Positions 16,241-26,502 are shown, numbered from the stretch's first letter. The stretch is 64,000 bases of DNA from Marivita lacus (GCF_014637725.1 NZ_BMFC01000002.1:546186-610185), one strand, 5' to 3'. Numbers and translations are program-made. The notes: generated by a model not told the origin, from the sequence alone.

Positions 16241-17368
16241 ATGCAGGAACCGCCATTCAGCATTGGAATCGAAGAAGAATACCTGCTGGTCGATCTTGAC
16301 AGCATGGCGCTTGCCGAGGCCCCGGACGGGCTCATGGAGGCCTGTGCTGCGGAGTTGGACAGCCAGGTCAGCCCCGAGTTTCTGCAATGCCAGATCGAGA
16401 TCGGCACCAAGGTCTGTGCCGATATCAATGCCGCGCGCGAGGATCTCAAGCGGTTGCGCAGCACCGTGGCGCGCTATGCGCGGGTGCATAACCTTGCGCC
16501 GATTGCCGCCTCTTGCCACCCGTTCGGCGATTGGAAGACGCAGCATCACACCAACAAGGACCGCTACAACGCGCTTCAGGATGCGTTGGGTGGCGTGGTG
16601 CGACGCATGCTGATCTGTGGCATGCATGTGCATGTTGGGCTGAACGATGACGCGCTGCGGGCGGACCTGATGGGTCAGATGGCGTATTTTCTGCCGCATC
16701 TGCTGGCGATGTCCACCTCTTCGCCGTTCTGGCAGGGTCAGGATACGGGGCTCGCGTCGTACCGGATCTCGGTCTTCGACAACCTGCCCCGCACCGGCCT
16801 TCCGCCGACCTTTGACAATTGGTCGGAATATGAACGCTCGGTTCAGGTGCTGGTCGATCTGGGGGTGATCGAGGACAGCTCAAAGATATGGTGGGATCTG
16901 CGGCCGTCGCATTCTTTCCCGACACTTGAGACCCGCATCATGGATGTGCAGCCCCGCCTTGAGGACACGCTGACGCTGGCGGCGATCAACCAGTGCCTGC
17001 TGCGGATGCTGTGGCGGCTGCGGGTGCGCAACCAGCGCTGGCGGCGGTATGATCCGTTCCTCATCAGCGAAAACCGCTGGCGGGCACAGCGCTACGGGGT
17101 CACCGACGGGCTGATCGACTTTGGCCGCGGTGAGATCGTGCCGATGGCGGAACTCACCGACGAATTGATCGAACTTGTCGAAGAGGATGCGGGCATCCTG
17201 CGCTGTTACCGCGAATTGGAGCATGCACGGGACTTTGTCGCGCATGGCAATGCATCGACCCGCCAGCGCGCGGTCGTGGCCGAGGCCAAGGCGGCGGGCA
17301 AGGATGCGGATGGCCAGATGCAGGCGGTTGTCGGCCATCTTGTCGAGGCCTTCCACGAGGGGCTTTGA
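16241..17368 (+). CDS. YbdK-type carboxylate-amine ligase (GCS2 family)
   Basis: A 375-residue protein of the glutamate-cysteine ligase type 2 family. It opens [16 protein letters not shown], with the conserved EEEYL metal/ATP-binding motif, and carries [21 protein letters not shown] (metal-binding His), [17 protein letters not shown] and a helical C terminus. Relatives such as E. coli YbdK have weak glutamate-cysteine ligase activity and unknown physiological substrates. GGAGGC lies just before the ATG. It is followed after 76 bp by the acyl-CoA dehydrogenase operon and seems unrelated to it. Confidence 0.88.
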   Translation: MQEPPFSIGIEEEYLLVDLDSMALAEAPDGLMEACAAELDSQVSPEFLQCQIEIGTKVCADINAAREDLKRLRSTVARYARVHNLAPIAASCHPFGDWKTQHHTNKDRYNALQDALGGVVRRMLICGMHVHVGLNDDALRADLMGQMAYFLPHLLAMSTSSPFWQGQDTGLASYRISVFDNLPRTGLPPTFDNWSEYERSVQVLVDLGVIEDSSKIWWDLRPSHSFPTLETRIMDVQPRLEDTLTLAAINQCLLRMLWRLRVRNQRWRRYDPFLISENRWRAQRYGVTDGLIDFGRGEIVPMAELTDELIELVEEDAGILRCYRELEHARDFVAHGNASTRQRAVVAEAKAAGKDADGQMQAVVGHLVEAFHEGL

Positions 17369-17370
17369 CC

Positions 17371-17380
17371 TTTTGCAAAA
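17371..17380. promoter_or_regulatory. TTTTGCAAAA palindrome upstream of valine operon
   Basis: A perfect 10-bp palindrome lies 65 bases upstream of the acyl-CoA dehydrogenase start, directly after the preceding stop codon. It shares the TTGCAAA core with the two motifs in the mmsA promoter region, so both valine transcription units carry it. A common regulator is inferred only. Confidence 0.4.
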
Positions 17381-17444
17381 GTCCTGAAACAGTTGGCAAT
17401 TAAACACTTGTTCAATTCACGCATCCAACGGGAGGAGCGGCGCG

Positions 17445-18584
17445 ATGGATTTTGCCCTTTCAGAAGAACAGACCGCCATTTTCGACATGGCCTACGCCTT
17501 TGGGCAGGAGCATATCGCCCCCCATGCCCGCGACTGGGAAGCACAGGGCACGATCCCCAAGGATCTCTGGCCGCAGCTGGGCGAATTGGGCTTTGCCGGG
17601 CTTTACGTCTCTGAGGAGAGCGGCGGGTCGGGCCTGAGCCGGTTGGACGCAACACTGGTGTTCGAGGCGCTGTCGATGGCCTGTCCGTCGGTCGCGTCTT
17701 TCCTGTCGATCCACAACATGTGCGCCAAGATGATCGACAGCTTTGCCGATGACGACATGAAGGCGCGTGTGTTGCCCAAGGCGATGACGATGGAAACCGT
17801 GCTGAGCTATTGCCTGACGGAACCGGGCAGCGGATCGGATGCGGCGGCGCTGAAAACCCGCGCCGAACGGACAAACGAGGGCTACACGCTCAACGGGACC
17901 AAGGCGTTCATCTCGGGCGGCGGCTATTCCGATCTCTATATCGCCATGGTGCGCACCGGTGCCGAAGGCCCAAAAGGCATTTCGGCGGTGCTGGTGGAAG
18001 ACGGCACACCGGGGCTGAGCTTTGGCGGGCTCGAGGACAAGATGGGCTGGCGCAGTCAACCGACGCGGCAGGTGCAGTTCGACGATTGCAAGATCCCGGC
18101 GGACAACCTGCTGGGCGAAGAAGGGCGCGGCTTTGCCTACGCGATGGCGGGGCTGGATGGCGGGCGGCTCAACATCGCGGCCTGCTCTCTTGGCGCGGCA
18201 CAGGCCGGGATGACCTCGACCCTCGCCTATATGGCCGAGCGCAAGGCGTTCGGGCACTCGATCGACCAGTTCCAGGCTCTGCAGTTCCGGCTCGCGGATA
18301 TGGAGATCGAATTGCAGGCCGCGCGCACGTTTCTGCGTCAGGCGGCGTGGAAGCTGGACACCCAGCAGCCGGACGCCACCAAGTTCTGCGCGATGGCCAA
18401 GAAATTCGTCACCGAGGCCGGATCAAAGGTTGTCGATCAGTGCCTGCAATTGCACGGTGGCTACGGATACCTTGCCGATTACGGAATCGAAAAGCTGGTC
18501 CGCGACCTGCGCGTGCATCAGATCCTCGAAGGGACCAACGAGATCATGCGCCTGATCGTGGCGCGACACTTGCTTGCCAAGTAA
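17445..18584 (+). CDS. Acyl-CoA dehydrogenase (probable isobutyryl-CoA dehydrogenase)
   Basis: FAD-dependent acyl-CoA dehydrogenase of 379 residues. It shows the three-domain pattern: N-terminal helices (MDFALSEEQTAIFDMAYAFGQEH), the middle beta domain with YCLTEPGSGSDAAALKT, and the C-terminal helices ending QILEGTNEIMRLIVARHLL, where the Glu of LEGTNEI is the catalytic base. First gene of an operon with 3-hydroxyisobutyryl-CoA hydrolase and mmsB, which identifies the likely substrate as isobutyryl-CoA from valine. GGGAGGAGCGG precedes the ATG. Electrons would go to ETF. Confidence 0.92.
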   Translation: MDFALSEEQTAIFDMAYAFGQEHIAPHARDWEAQGTIPKDLWPQLGELGFAGLYVSEESGGSGLSRLDATLVFEALSMACPSVASFLSIHNMCAKMIDSFADDDMKARVLPKAMTMETVLSYCLTEPGSGSDAAALKTRAERTNEGYTLNGTKAFISGGGYSDLYIAMVRTGAEGPKGISAVLVEDGTPGLSFGGLEDKMGWRSQPTRQVQFDDCKIPADNLLGEEGRGFAYAMAGLDGGRLNIAACSLGAAQAGMTSTLAYMAERKAFGHSIDQFQALQFRLADMEIELQAARTFLRQAAWKLDTQQPDATKFCAMAKKFVTEAGSKVVDQCLQLHGGYGYLADYGIEKLVRDLRVHQILEGTNEIMRLIVARHLLAK

Positions 18585-18669
18585 GCTGGCCGTGGATTCT
18601 TTGGGCCACAAATACCCCGGAGGTGAGGCGCGCAGCGCCCCCTGGCAACAACCACAGGCACGACACTCG

Positions 18670-19719
18670 ATGACCGACATCCATATCCGCAAGGATGGCC
18701 ACGCAGGCCACATCACACTGAACCGGCCGAAAGCGCTGAATGCGCTTACTTATGACATGTGTCTCGCCATCGAAGACGCGCTCTGGACCTGGCGGGCCGA
18801 TCCGACGGTCAAGCTTGTCTTGATCGACGCCGAGGGCGACAAGGCGTTTTGCGCAGGCGGAGACATTGCCGAGATGTACGCGACCGGGACCGCCGGTGAC
18901 TATGCCTATGGTCAACGCTTCTGGCGCGACGAGTACCGGATGAACGCGCTGATCGCTGAATACCCCAAACCGGTGGTAAGCTTTCTGCAGGGCTTCACGA
19001 TGGGTGGTGGTGTGGGCGTCGGCTGCCACGGCTCGCATCGGGTGGTGGGTGACAGTTCGAGGATCGCCATGCCGGAATGCGGGATCGGTCTGATCCCCGA
19101 TGTTGGCGGGTCATATCTGCTGGCGCACGCCTCCGGGCATCTGGGGGAATACCTTGGCATGACCACGGACAGGATGGGACCGGGCGACGCGATCCATGTG
19201 GGGTTCGCCGATCTGTACGTTCCCGAAGACAAGTGGGACGGCCTCAAGGCCAATCTATGTGCCGAGGGCGATCTGGCGGTTCTGACCACAGCAGCCCGCC
19301 CTGCACCCGACGCCTGGCTGAAAGAGGCGCAGTCACAGATCGACGCGCTTTTCGGCGGCGGGTCTTTGGGTGAGATTGTGAAGACACTTCGCGCGGACAA
19401 TGGCAGCTTTGCGCAAGACGCACTTGCCAGATTGACCCGCAGCGCGCCCCTGTCTCTGGCTTGCACGGTCGAGATCCTGCACCGGCTGCGCGCCGGGAAT
19501 GGCGACATGAGACAGGCTTTGCAGATGGAGTACCGCTTCACCTCGCGGTCGATGGAGCATGGTGATTTCATCGAAGGCATTCGCGCGGCGATCATCGACA
19601 AGGACAAATCCCCGAAATGGTCGCATGATCTGGACGGGGTTTCGAACACTGACGTGACAACCATGCTGCGCCCGGTGGAGGGTGCAGAGGTGACATTCGA
19701 GCAAAGGAGCGAGGCATGA
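18670..19719 (+). CDS. 3-hydroxyisobutyryl-CoA hydrolase (crotonase family)
   Basis: A 349-residue crotonase-fold protein, the length of HIBCH-type hydrolases rather than short enoyl-CoA hydratases. AFCAGGDIAEMY forms the first oxyanion segment, GFTMGGGVGVGCHGSHRV the second, and MPECGIGLIPDVGGSYLLAH contains the conserved Glu. It releases free 3-hydroxyisobutyrate for MmsB. The ATG at 18670 (MTDIHIRKDGHAGHITLNRPKA, family-typical) is chosen; the 85-bp gap before it holds no other gene. The stop overlaps the mmsB start as ATGA. The position between the acyl-CoA dehydrogenase and mmsB supports a valine role. Confidence 0.9.
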   Translation: MTDIHIRKDGHAGHITLNRPKALNALTYDMCLAIEDALWTWRADPTVKLVLIDAEGDKAFCAGGDIAEMYATGTAGDYAYGQRFWRDEYRMNALIAEYPKPVVSFLQGFTMGGGVGVGCHGSHRVVGDSSRIAMPECGIGLIPDVGGSYLLAHASGHLGEYLGMTTDRMGPGDAIHVGFADLYVPEDKWDGLKANLCAEGDLAVLTTAARPAPDAWLKEAQSQIDALFGGGSLGEIVKTLRADNGSFAQDALARLTRSAPLSLACTVEILHRLRAGNGDMRQALQMEYRFTSRSMEHGDFIEGIRAAIIDKDKSPKWSHDLDGVSNTDVTTMLRPVEGAEVTFEQRSEA

Positions 19720-20588
19720 AAATCGGGTTCATCGGTCTGGGCAACATGGGTGCGCCGATGGCGGGCAATCTGGCCAAGGCGCGCCATGACGTGACCGGCT
19801 ATGACATGGCGACAGTGACAGTGGACGGTGTGACGCCAGCACGCAGCGCTGCCGATGCGGCACGGGACGCGGATGTGGTGATCACCATGCTGCCCAACGG
19901 CCAGATCCTGCACGCCGTTGCGGCGCAGATCATCCCCGTGATGCGCAAGGGCGCGGTGCTGCTGGATTGCTCGACCGTGGATGTGGACACCGCCCGTTCG
20001 GTTGCGCAGGAGGCCGAGGCGGCGGGATTGCTGCCGCTGGATGCGCCTGTGTCGGGAGGCATCGGCGGTGCTGCGGCTGGAACGCTGACCTTCATGGTGG
20101 GCGGATCGGACGAGGCGTATCAGAGCGCCCTGCCCCTGTTCGAGACAATGGGGCAGAAATCGGTCCATTGCGGTCCGTCGGGCAACGGTCAGGCGGCCAA
20201 GATCTGCAACAACATGATCCTTGGCGTGACCATGATCGCCACATGCGAAGCCTTTGCACTGGCCGACAAGCTGGGTCTGGACCGCAAGGCGATGTTCGAC
20301 GTGGTCAGCACCTCGTCAGGATCAAGCTGGTCGATGAACGCCTATTGCCCCGCACCCGGTGTCGGCCCCAAATCGCCTGCGGATAACGGCTATACCCCGG
20401 GTTTTGCGGCGGATCTGATGCTCAAGGACCTGCGCCTGAGCCAGCAGGCCGCCGAGGCGTCGGACGCCGATACACCTCTGGGTCAGCAGGCAACAGAGCT
20501 CTATCGCCGCTTCGTCGAGGACGAAGACGGCGCCGGGCGGGATTTTTCCGCGATGCTGCCGCGTTTCGAAAAACGCGGGCGCGGATAG
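19716..20588 (+). CDS. mmsB: 3-hydroxyisobutyrate dehydrogenase
   Basis: NAD-dependent oxidation of 3-hydroxyisobutyrate to methylmalonate semialdehyde, the MmsA substrate. The 290-residue protein has the beta-hydroxyacid dehydrogenase signature FIGLGNMGAPMAGNLAKA, the substrate loop DAPVSGGIGGAAAGTLTFMVGG, and the catalytic Lys in GNGQAAKICNNM. The start overlaps the hydrolase stop by four bases. It is the last gene of the valine operon. Confidence 0.95.
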   Translation: MKIGFIGLGNMGAPMAGNLAKARHDVTGYDMATVTVDGVTPARSAADAARDADVVITMLPNGQILHAVAAQIIPVMRKGAVLLDCSTVDVDTARSVAQEAEAAGLLPLDAPVSGGIGGAAAGTLTFMVGGSDEAYQSALPLFETMGQKSVHCGPSGNGQAAKICNNMILGVTMIATCEAFALADKLGLDRKAMFDVVSTSSGSSWSMNAYCPAPGVGPKSPADNGYTPGFAADLMLKDLRLSQQAAEASDADTPLGQQATELYRRFVEDEDGAGRDFSAMLPRFEKRGRG

Positions 20589-20722
20589 CCGCCACAATGA
20601 TCCAAAGATAGCGATCAGTCCCGAAGGAAATGCCCAAAAGATAACGAGATTCCTACAAAAGATCGCCGCCTTGTCGGAGCAAAACCGTCTGAACAACACG
20701 GTTAACGGCAAGGCGGCCCAAC

Positions 20723-22297
20723 ATGCCCATCGCGCAGGAACTCCCGATCAACATCAATGCCACGGCATTGCAAATGGCCAATGCCATTTTCGGCTCTGGT
20801 GTGACGGTCAGCAGCGCGACCTATTCCGGCGACTTCCGATCCTCGGGCATCTACTCCAACGGAGACACGATCTCTCCGGGTGTGGTTCCCGGAGATTCCG
20901 GTGTCATCATGTCGACCGGTTTTGTTGCGGATTTCACCAATAATTCCGGCACCCTGAACACAAATATCAGCGGCTCTACCGGCACGAACACATCGGGTAT
21001 AAACCGCGATGCGGACTTCGATGCGCTGGCAGGTCGGAACACCTTTGACGCTGCCTTTCTCGAAGTGGTGTTCACCCCGGCGGGCGATTTCATCACAGTG
21101 GATTTTGTAATCGCCTCGGATGAATACCCGGAATTCGTGAATTCGACCTTTCTCGACACCGTAGGTGTCTGGGTCAACGGAGTCGAAGCGACAGTTTCGG
21201 TGGGCAATGGTCAGGCATCGATCGGCAACATCAACAGCGCGACGACGCCGAACCTCTACAAGGACAACACGCTCGACCAGTTCAACACCGAAATGGACGG
21301 TCTGACGGTCACCTTGACCTTTGTCGCGCCGGTGAATCCCGGTGTGCCGAACACGATCAAACTGGGTGTCGCCGATACGTCGGACCCCAATTATGATACC
21401 AATTTCCTCATTGCAGGTGGGTCGATCCAGTCGTCCATCATCGCACTGGATGACAGCGCCAATATCGGTCTGAACAGCTCCAAGACCATCAATGTGATGG
21501 ACAATGACAGCACCACGGCGGGCACGCTGACGGTGACCCATATCAATGGCATCGCCGTGGGTCCTGGTGGGTCAGTCACGTTGACCTCGGGCCAGACGGT
21601 AACCCTCAACGCCGATGGCACGCTGACCGTGCTGTCGGATGGGGATGTCGAGACTGCGTATTTCACCTATACGATCAACAACGGCGTCGGTCAGGACGAT
21701 ACCGGGATCGTTCAGGTCAACCAGCTGCCGTGTTTTGTCGCGGGCACGCTGATCGACACACCCAAAGGCCCGGTGCCGGTGCAGGATCTGCGCCCCGGTG
21801 ATCTCGTTCTGACGCTGGACAATGGGGCGCAGCCGCTGCGCTGGATCGGGGCGCGCGAGATCGAGGCGCGGGACAATTTCGCGCCGATCCGCATTTGCGC
21901 GGGCAGTTACGGCGCCGAGGCGGATGTGCTTCTGTCACCGCAGCACCGCGTTCTGATCCGCGATATCTGGGCGGAATTGCTGTTCGGGGAATCCGAAGTG
22001 CTGGTCAAGGCCAAGGATCTGGTGAACGACAAGACCGTGCGACGCGAGGAAAGCGAGACGCCGGTGACCTATGTGCATCTGCTCTTCGACCAGCACAACA
22101 TCCTGTCCTCCAGCGGGCTGTTGTCGGAAAGCTACCTGCCCGGCCCGATGATGCGCCACACCTTCCCCAACGAGGCATGTGCCGAGATCATCACGCTGTT
22201 CCCGGAACTGGCGGATATCGATTCCGCAGGATGGGCTGCCGCGCGTCCGATCCTCAAGACCTACGAGGCGCAGGCATTGCAGGCCCGCGCCGCGTGA
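20723..22297 (+). CDS. Choice-of-anchor-L / Hint-domain protein
   Basis: A 524-residue acidic protein. Residues about 12-240 match the choice-of-anchor L pattern (GDSGVIMSTGFVADFTNNSG, TFDAAFLEVVFTPAGDFITVDFVIASDEYPEF). About 240-335 is a beta-rich Ig/cadherin-like segment (ALDDSANIGLNSSKTINVMDND). About 337-480 is a roseobacter-type Hint domain starting at Cys337 in PCFVAGTLIDTPKG, with LSPQHRVLI and a terminal HLLFDQHNILSSSG. The last 45 residues are helical. There is no Sec signal; related Hint proteins are thought to leave through type I secretion, and no ABC exporter is adjacent. Hint domains can self-cleave, but processing here is unproven. It converges with uvrA, with 3 bp between stops. 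Confidence 0.82.
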   Translation: MPIAQELPININATALQMANAIFGSGVTVSSATYSGDFRSSGIYSNGDTISPGVVPGDSGVIMSTGFVADFTNNSGTLNTNISGSTGTNTSGINRDADFDALAGRNTFDAAFLEVVFTPAGDFITVDFVIASDEYPEFVNSTFLDTVGVWVNGVEATVSVGNGQASIGNINSATTPNLYKDNTLDQFNTEMDGLTVTLTFVAPVNPGVPNTIKLGVADTSDPNYDTNFLIAGGSIQSSIIALDDSANIGLNSSKTINVMDNDSTTAGTLTVTHINGIAVGPGGSVTLTSGQTVTLNADGTLTVLSDGDVETAYFTYTINNGVGQDDTGIVQVNQLPCFVAGTLIDTPKGPVPVQDLRPGDLVLTLDNGAQPLRWIGAREIEARDNFAPIRICAGSYGAEADVLLSPQHRVLIRDIWAELLFGESEVLVKAKDLVNDKTVRREESETPVTYVHLLFDQHNILSSSGLLSESYLPGPMMRHTFPNEACAEIITLFPELADIDSAGWAAARPILKTYEAQALQARAA

Positions 22298-22300
22298 AGA

Positions 22301-25234
22301 TCACTCTGCCGCGAGCGGTTTTTTCGCCTCCAGCATCGGCTTGAGATAGCGCCCGGTATGGGAGGCCGCGACCTCGGCCACCTCTTCGGGTGTGCCTGTC
22401 GCCACGATCTGACCACCGCCATCGCCGCCTTCCGGGCCAATGTCGATCAGCCAGTCCGCCGTCTTGATCACGTCTAGGTTGTGTTCGATCACGATGACAG
22501 AATTGCCCTGCTCCACAAGCTCATGCAACACCTCAAGAAGCTTGCGGACGTCCTCGAAATGCAAGCCGGTTGTTGGCTCATCAAGGATGTAAAGCGTGCG
22601 CCCGGTTGACCGTTTGGCCAGCTCCTTGGACAGCTTCACGCGCTGTGCTTCGCCGCCAGACAGGGTCGTCGCCTGTTGGCCCACCTTGATATAGCCAAGG
22701 CCCACGCGCACCAGTGCATCCATCTTTTCGCGGATGCTTGGAACCGCCTTGAAGAACTCCTGCGCATCTTCAACCGTCATGTCAAGAACGTCGGCTATGC
22801 TCTTGCCTTTGAACCTGATTTCCAAAGTTTCGCGGTTGTAGCGCGCGCCCTTGCAGGTCTCGCAGGTGACATAGACGTCCGGAAGGAAGTGCATCTCGAT
22901 CTTGATGACGCCGTCACCCTGACAGGCCTCGCAGCGCCCGCCCTTGACGTTGAAGCTGAACCGGCCCGGCTTGTACCCGCGCGCCTTGGCTTCGGGCAGA
23001 CTGGCGAACCAGTCGCGGATCGGGGTGAAGGCCCCGGTATAGGTGGCGGGGTTCGACCGCGGCGTGCGCCCGATGGGCCGCTGGTCTATGTCGATCACCT
23101 TGTCCAGATGCTCCAACCCCTTGATGGTCTCGCAGGGCGCGGGTGTCTGGCGCGCGCCGTTCAGGCGCATGGAGGCGGTCTTGAACAGGGTTTCGATCGT
23201 CAGCGTGGATTTGCCGCCGCCGGACACACCCGTGACGCAGACAAACTTGCCCAACGGGAATTCGGCTGTGACGTTCTGCAGGTTGTTGCCCGTGGCCTTG
23301 ACCACGGTGATCGATTTGCCCTTCTTGCCCGTGCGCCGCTCTGACGGCACGGCAATCTCGCGCGCGCCGCTCAGGTACTGGCCGGTCAGCGATGCGGGAT
23401 CGTCCGCCACCTGCTTGGGCGTGCCGTGCGAGACCACCTGCCCGCCATGCACACCGGCGCCGGGTCCAATGTCGAAGACGTAATCCGCCTCGCGGATCGC
23501 CTCTTCGTCATGTTCGACAACGATCACCGTATTGCCTTGATCGCGCAGGGATTTCAGCGTTCCGAGCAGCCGGTCATTGTCGCGCTGGTGCAGGCCGATG
23601 GACGGCTCGTCCAGAACGTAAAGCACACCTGTCAGGCCCGATCCGATCTGGCTGGCAAGCCTGATCCGCTGGCTTTCACCGCCCGACAGCGTGCCTGCGT
23701 TTCGCGACAGCGTCAGGTATTCGAGACCCACATTGTTCAGGAACCCCAGCCGTTCTCGGATTTCCTTGAGGATCGCCTTGGCGATTTCGTTCTTCTGGGT
23801 GGTCAGGTGGTCAGGCACGGTCTGGCACCAGTCAAACGCGTCCTTGATCGACATCTGGACGACCTGACCGACATGCAGAAGCTGGTCTTGCCCGCCTTTG
23901 GCGGGACCGATCTTGACCGCCAGCGCCTCTTCCCGCAGGCGGTAGCCGCCACAGGTGCCGCAGGATCGGTTGTTCTGGAAGCGCTCGAATTCCTCGCGGA
24001 TCCAGTTGCTGTCGGTTTCGCGGTAGCGGCGTTCCATGTTCGGGATCACACCTTCGAAGGTGCGTGTCACCTGGTAGACGCGGCCACCCTCGTCATAGCG
24101 GAACGGGATTTCCTCGTCGCCCGAGCCGTAGAGGAAGATCTGCTGGATATGCGGATCAAGGTCCTTCCAGCGGGCGTTCTTGTTGAAACCGTAGTGTTTC
24201 GCAAGCGATTCAATGGTTTGCAGGAAATACGGGCTCTTGCCTTTGCGCCACGGAGCCAGCGCGCCATCGCTGATCTTGAGCGTCGTGTCGGGCACAACGA
24301 GGTTGGGATCGAAGAACAGTTCAACCCCGAGACCGTCGCACTCCGGGCAGGCGCCGAACGGCGCGTTGAACGAAAACAGGCGCGGTTCGATTTCCGAGAT
24401 GGTGAAGCCACTGACCGGGCAGGCGAATTTTTCCGAGAACGTGTGGCGGTGGGGCTCATCGGTCGCTTGCGCGCCCTCCTCGCCTGAAGAGGTCGCGTCA
24501 GCGCCCGATGAAGGCACCGTTTCGAGAATGGCAATGCCATCCGCCAAATCCAGCGCAGTGCGGAAACTGTCGGCAAGCCGCGTCTCCAGCCCCTCCTTCA
24601 CCACCAGACGGTCCACCACCACGTCGATGTCATGACGGAACTTCTTGTCGAGCGTCGGCGGTTCGTCCAGTTCGTAGAACTGCCCGTTCACCTTGACCCG
24701 CTGGAAACCCTGCTTGCGCAGGTCAAGGAATTCCTTGCGGTACTCGCCTTTGCGGTCGCGCACGATGGGCGCCAGAAGATAGGCGCGTGTGCCCTCCTCC
24801 ATCGCCATGACGCGGTCCACCATGTCCTGCACCTGCTGCGCCTCGATGGGCAGGCCAGTGGCGGGGCTGTAGGGCGTGCCGACACGCGCAAACAAAAGGC
24901 GCATGTAATCGTAGATCTCGGTCACCGTGCCGACGGTGGAGCGCGGGTTCTTCGAGGTGGTCTTCTGCTCGATGGAAATGGCTGGCGACAGGCCCGAGAT
25001 GTGATCCACATCGGGCTTCTGCATCATGTCGAGGAACTGCCGCGCATAGGCCGACAGCGATTCAACGTAGCGCCGCTGGCCCTCGGCATAGATGGTGTCG
25101 AACGCAAGGGACGATTTGCCCGAGCCCGACAGCCCGGTGATCACCACAAGCTGGTCGCGCGGAATATCCACGTCGATGTTCTTGAGATTGTGCTCGCGCG
25201 CGCCACGCACTTCGATGTTCTTCAGCTCTGGCAT
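22301..25234 (-). CDS. uvrA: Excinuclease ABC subunit A
   Basis: DNA damage-recognition ATPase of nucleotide excision repair. The 977-residue protein has two ABC ATPase halves: first Walker [13 protein letters not shown] with signature [19 protein letters not shown], and second Walker [16 protein letters not shown] with [19 protein letters not shown]. The C-terminal zinc finger is intact (CEACQG, CETCKG). In the N-terminal zinc motif the first pair reads CPVSG instead of CPxCG, followed by CPECDG; I believe this Cys-to-Ser change is common in alphaproteobacteria. An insert near residues 225-245 ([15 protein letters not shown]) adds length. A LexA box lies 66 bp upstream. Confidence 0.97.
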   Translation of the reverse strand: MPELKNIEVRGAREHNLKNIDVDIPRDQLVVITGLSGSGKSSLAFDTIYAEGQRRYVESLSAYARQFLDMMQKPDVDHISGLSPAISIEQKTTSKNPRSTVGTVTEIYDYMRLLFARVGTPYSPATGLPIEAQQVQDMVDRVMAMEEGTRAYLLAPIVRDRKGEYRKEFLDLRKQGFQRVKVNGQFYELDEPPTLDKKFRHDIDVVVDRLVVKEGLETRLADSFRTALDLADGIAILETVPSSGADATSSGEEGAQATDEPHRHTFSEKFACPVSGFTISEIEPRLFSFNAPFGACPECDGLGVELFFDPNLVVPDTTLKISDGALAPWRKGKSPYFLQTIESLAKHYGFNKNARWKDLDPHIQQIFLYGSGDEEIPFRYDEGGRVYQVTRTFEGVIPNMERRYRETDSNWIREEFERFQNNRSCGTCGGYRLREEALAVKIGPAKGGQDQLLHVGQVVQMSIKDAFDWCQTVPDHLTTQKNEIAKAILKEIRERLGFLNNVGLEYLTLSRNAGTLSGGESQRIRLASQIGSGLTGVLYVLDEPSIGLHQRDNDRLLGTLKSLRDQGNTVIVVEHDEEAIREADYVFDIGPGAGVHGGQVVSHGTPKQVADDPASLTGQYLSGAREIAVPSERRTGKKGKSITVVKATGNNLQNVTAEFPLGKFVCVTGVSGGGKSTLTIETLFKTASMRLNGARQTPAPCETIKGLEHLDKVIDIDQRPIGRTPRSNPATYTGAFTPIRDWFASLPEAKARGYKPGRFSFNVKGGRCEACQGDGVIKIEMHFLPDVYVTCETCKGARYNRETLEIRFKGKSIADVLDMTVEDAQEFFKAVPSIREKMDALVRVGLGYIKVGQQATTLSGGEAQRVKLSKELAKRSTGRTLYILDEPTTGLHFEDVRKLLEVLHELVEQGNSVIVIEHNLDVIKTADWLIDIGPEGGDGGGQIVATGTPEEVAEVAASHTGRYLKPMLEAKKPLAAE

Positions 25235-25299
25235 GTGATCCCCCGGTACGGATGACTAACACATAGGTGATGGTGCGCGTTTCGCCAATCGGAATATGA

Positions 25300-25314
25300 G
25301 AACAAAGAAGGAAC
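25300..25314 (-). promoter_or_regulatory. LexA (SOS) box upstream of uvrA
   Basis: On the minus strand GTTC-N7-GTTC (GTTCCTTCTTTGTTC), exactly the alphaproteobacterial LexA consensus, sits 66 bp upstream of the uvrA start codon. This predicts DNA-damage induction of uvrA. Confidence 0.85.
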
Positions 25315-25330
25315 TTTTGGGTTCGATCAC

Positions 25331-25368
25331 AAAAAATACAAACGGCCCCGGAACCTGTCCGAGGCCGT
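25331..25368 (-). terminator. Terminator of the ATP-grasp gene
   Basis: Read on the minus strand, ACGGCCTCGG and CCGGGGCCGT form a 10-bp stem with one mismatch and a 7-base loop, followed by TTGTATTTTTT. It ends the ATP-grasp transcript before the uvrA promoter. Confidence 0.8.
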
Positions 25369-25389
25369 GAATAGAAAGCGTGCGTCGAA

Positions 25390-26502
25390 TTATTGCAATT
25401 TGACGCCGCAGCTGTCGAAAAAGGCAAGGATTTCGTCGGTCAGCAAGCCCTGCCCGGTGGCAATCTGAACCAGCTCGAACGCACTTCCATTGTTCACTTC
25501 GATGACGACAGGGCCGTCTTCGGTCAGGGCGATGTCAGTCGAACCAAAACGGTTGACCGCGTGCATCCGGGCAACCTGTTCGTTGACGTTGCGCAAAGCC
25601 TGCCAATGAGGAAGGCATTCACCGACCAAATCGCGGTCATGACCCGGAAGCGTATCGTGGTAGGTCAGGTCACCGTTGCGGCTGGATACGATCTTGAGCA
25701 CTTCGCCTGTTTCGGGGTCAAGGTGGCACAAAAGGTTGCCAGCCCGCCAGAAATTATCGGCGACATTATTGCCCATCGGCAATTTCAGTACGGTGGCCGG
25801 CACTGCAAGACCTTCATCCGTGATCAGATTCACACAGCGCACTGTCGCAACCGCATCTGTGATGCCCTTGAAGAAGCTGTGCGGTTTGACGCAGTGCTGG
25901 ATCAGGTAGCCACGATCACCGAAAATCTCGGTGGCGAGGTCATCGAAGGTGACTGGGTCTCGACCATCGACCATCACGTGTGTCTCGGTGCAACCGGACA
26001 GGCGCACCGCTCCAGCACTCCACATGCCGTTTAGGTTCTTGGCGAAAAGCGGGAACTCCGCCGAAGTCGTCAGGAAGTTCCGCAGGTCTTCCGCGCCCTC
26101 CAGCTTGGGCACATCCGGATAGGCGCGTGCGCTGCGGTCGAACACCGCGGCATTCTTGGGCTGCGGGATGCCGTGCGCGCCGAGGATGGAGGAGGACAGC
26201 CACTTGTCTTCCGTAACCGACCACCATTGCCGATCATTGCATTTATCGATGGTGGGCCAGTGCAGGTCAGCCGAGATAAAGCGCGACCGCGCGTCATCGG
26301 TCCATTTCGTACGGTCGTAGAGCTTGTACATCAAGTATTCGTAGAACTTCAGCTTGCCGCGCTGCTTGCGCAGCTTGTAGAAATCAAGCGCGATAGCGAT
26401 CGGGCTCCGACCGCTGGCACGAGCGGCAGTCGTCAGCTTCTCAGCCAAGTTTACCTTGTTCTTGCCCAGCATCTGGGCGACGTCTTCGACGTAAACGGAC
26501 AT
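25390..26502 (-). CDS. ATP-grasp protein (sugar-transfer-associated type)
   Basis: A 370-residue protein that fits the sugar-transfer-associated ATP-grasp group often found near polysaccharide genes: a helical N terminus (residues 1-60, KLKFYEYLMYKLYD), a pre-ATP segment (HGIPQPKNAAVFDRSARAYP), LFAKNLNGMWSAGAVRL as probable ATP-binding loop, and the C-terminal metal-binding strand GSTDIALTEDGPVVIEVNNGSAFEL with the DIAL..EVN pattern of ATP-grasp enzymes. No polysaccharide genes are adjacent, so the substrate is unknown. It has its own terminator and probably its own promoter. Confidence 0.75.
   Translation of the reverse strand: MSVYVEDVAQMLGKNKVNLAEKLTTAARASGRSPIAIALDFYKLRKQRGKLKFYEYLMYKLYDRTKWTDDARSRFISADLHWPTIDKCNDRQWWSVTEDKWLSSSILGAHGIPQPKNAAVFDRSARAYPDVPKLEGAEDLRNFLTTSAEFPLFAKNLNGMWSAGAVRLSGCTETHVMVDGRDPVTFDDLATEIFGDRGYLIQHCVKPHSFFKGITDAVATVRCVNLITDEGLAVPATVLKLPMGNNVADNFWRAGNLLCHLDPETGEVLKIVSSRNGDLTYHDTLPGHDRDLVGECLPHWQALRNVNEQVARMHAVNRFGSTDIALTEDGPVVIEVNNGSAFELVQIATGQGLLTDEILAFFDSCGVKLQ

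Noticed and set aside
22301..25234. CPVSG in UvrA as a damaged zinc finger
   Set aside because: The second and C-terminal zinc motifs are intact, and I believe the CxxS form is common in alphaproteobacterial UvrA, so it is not evidence of decay.
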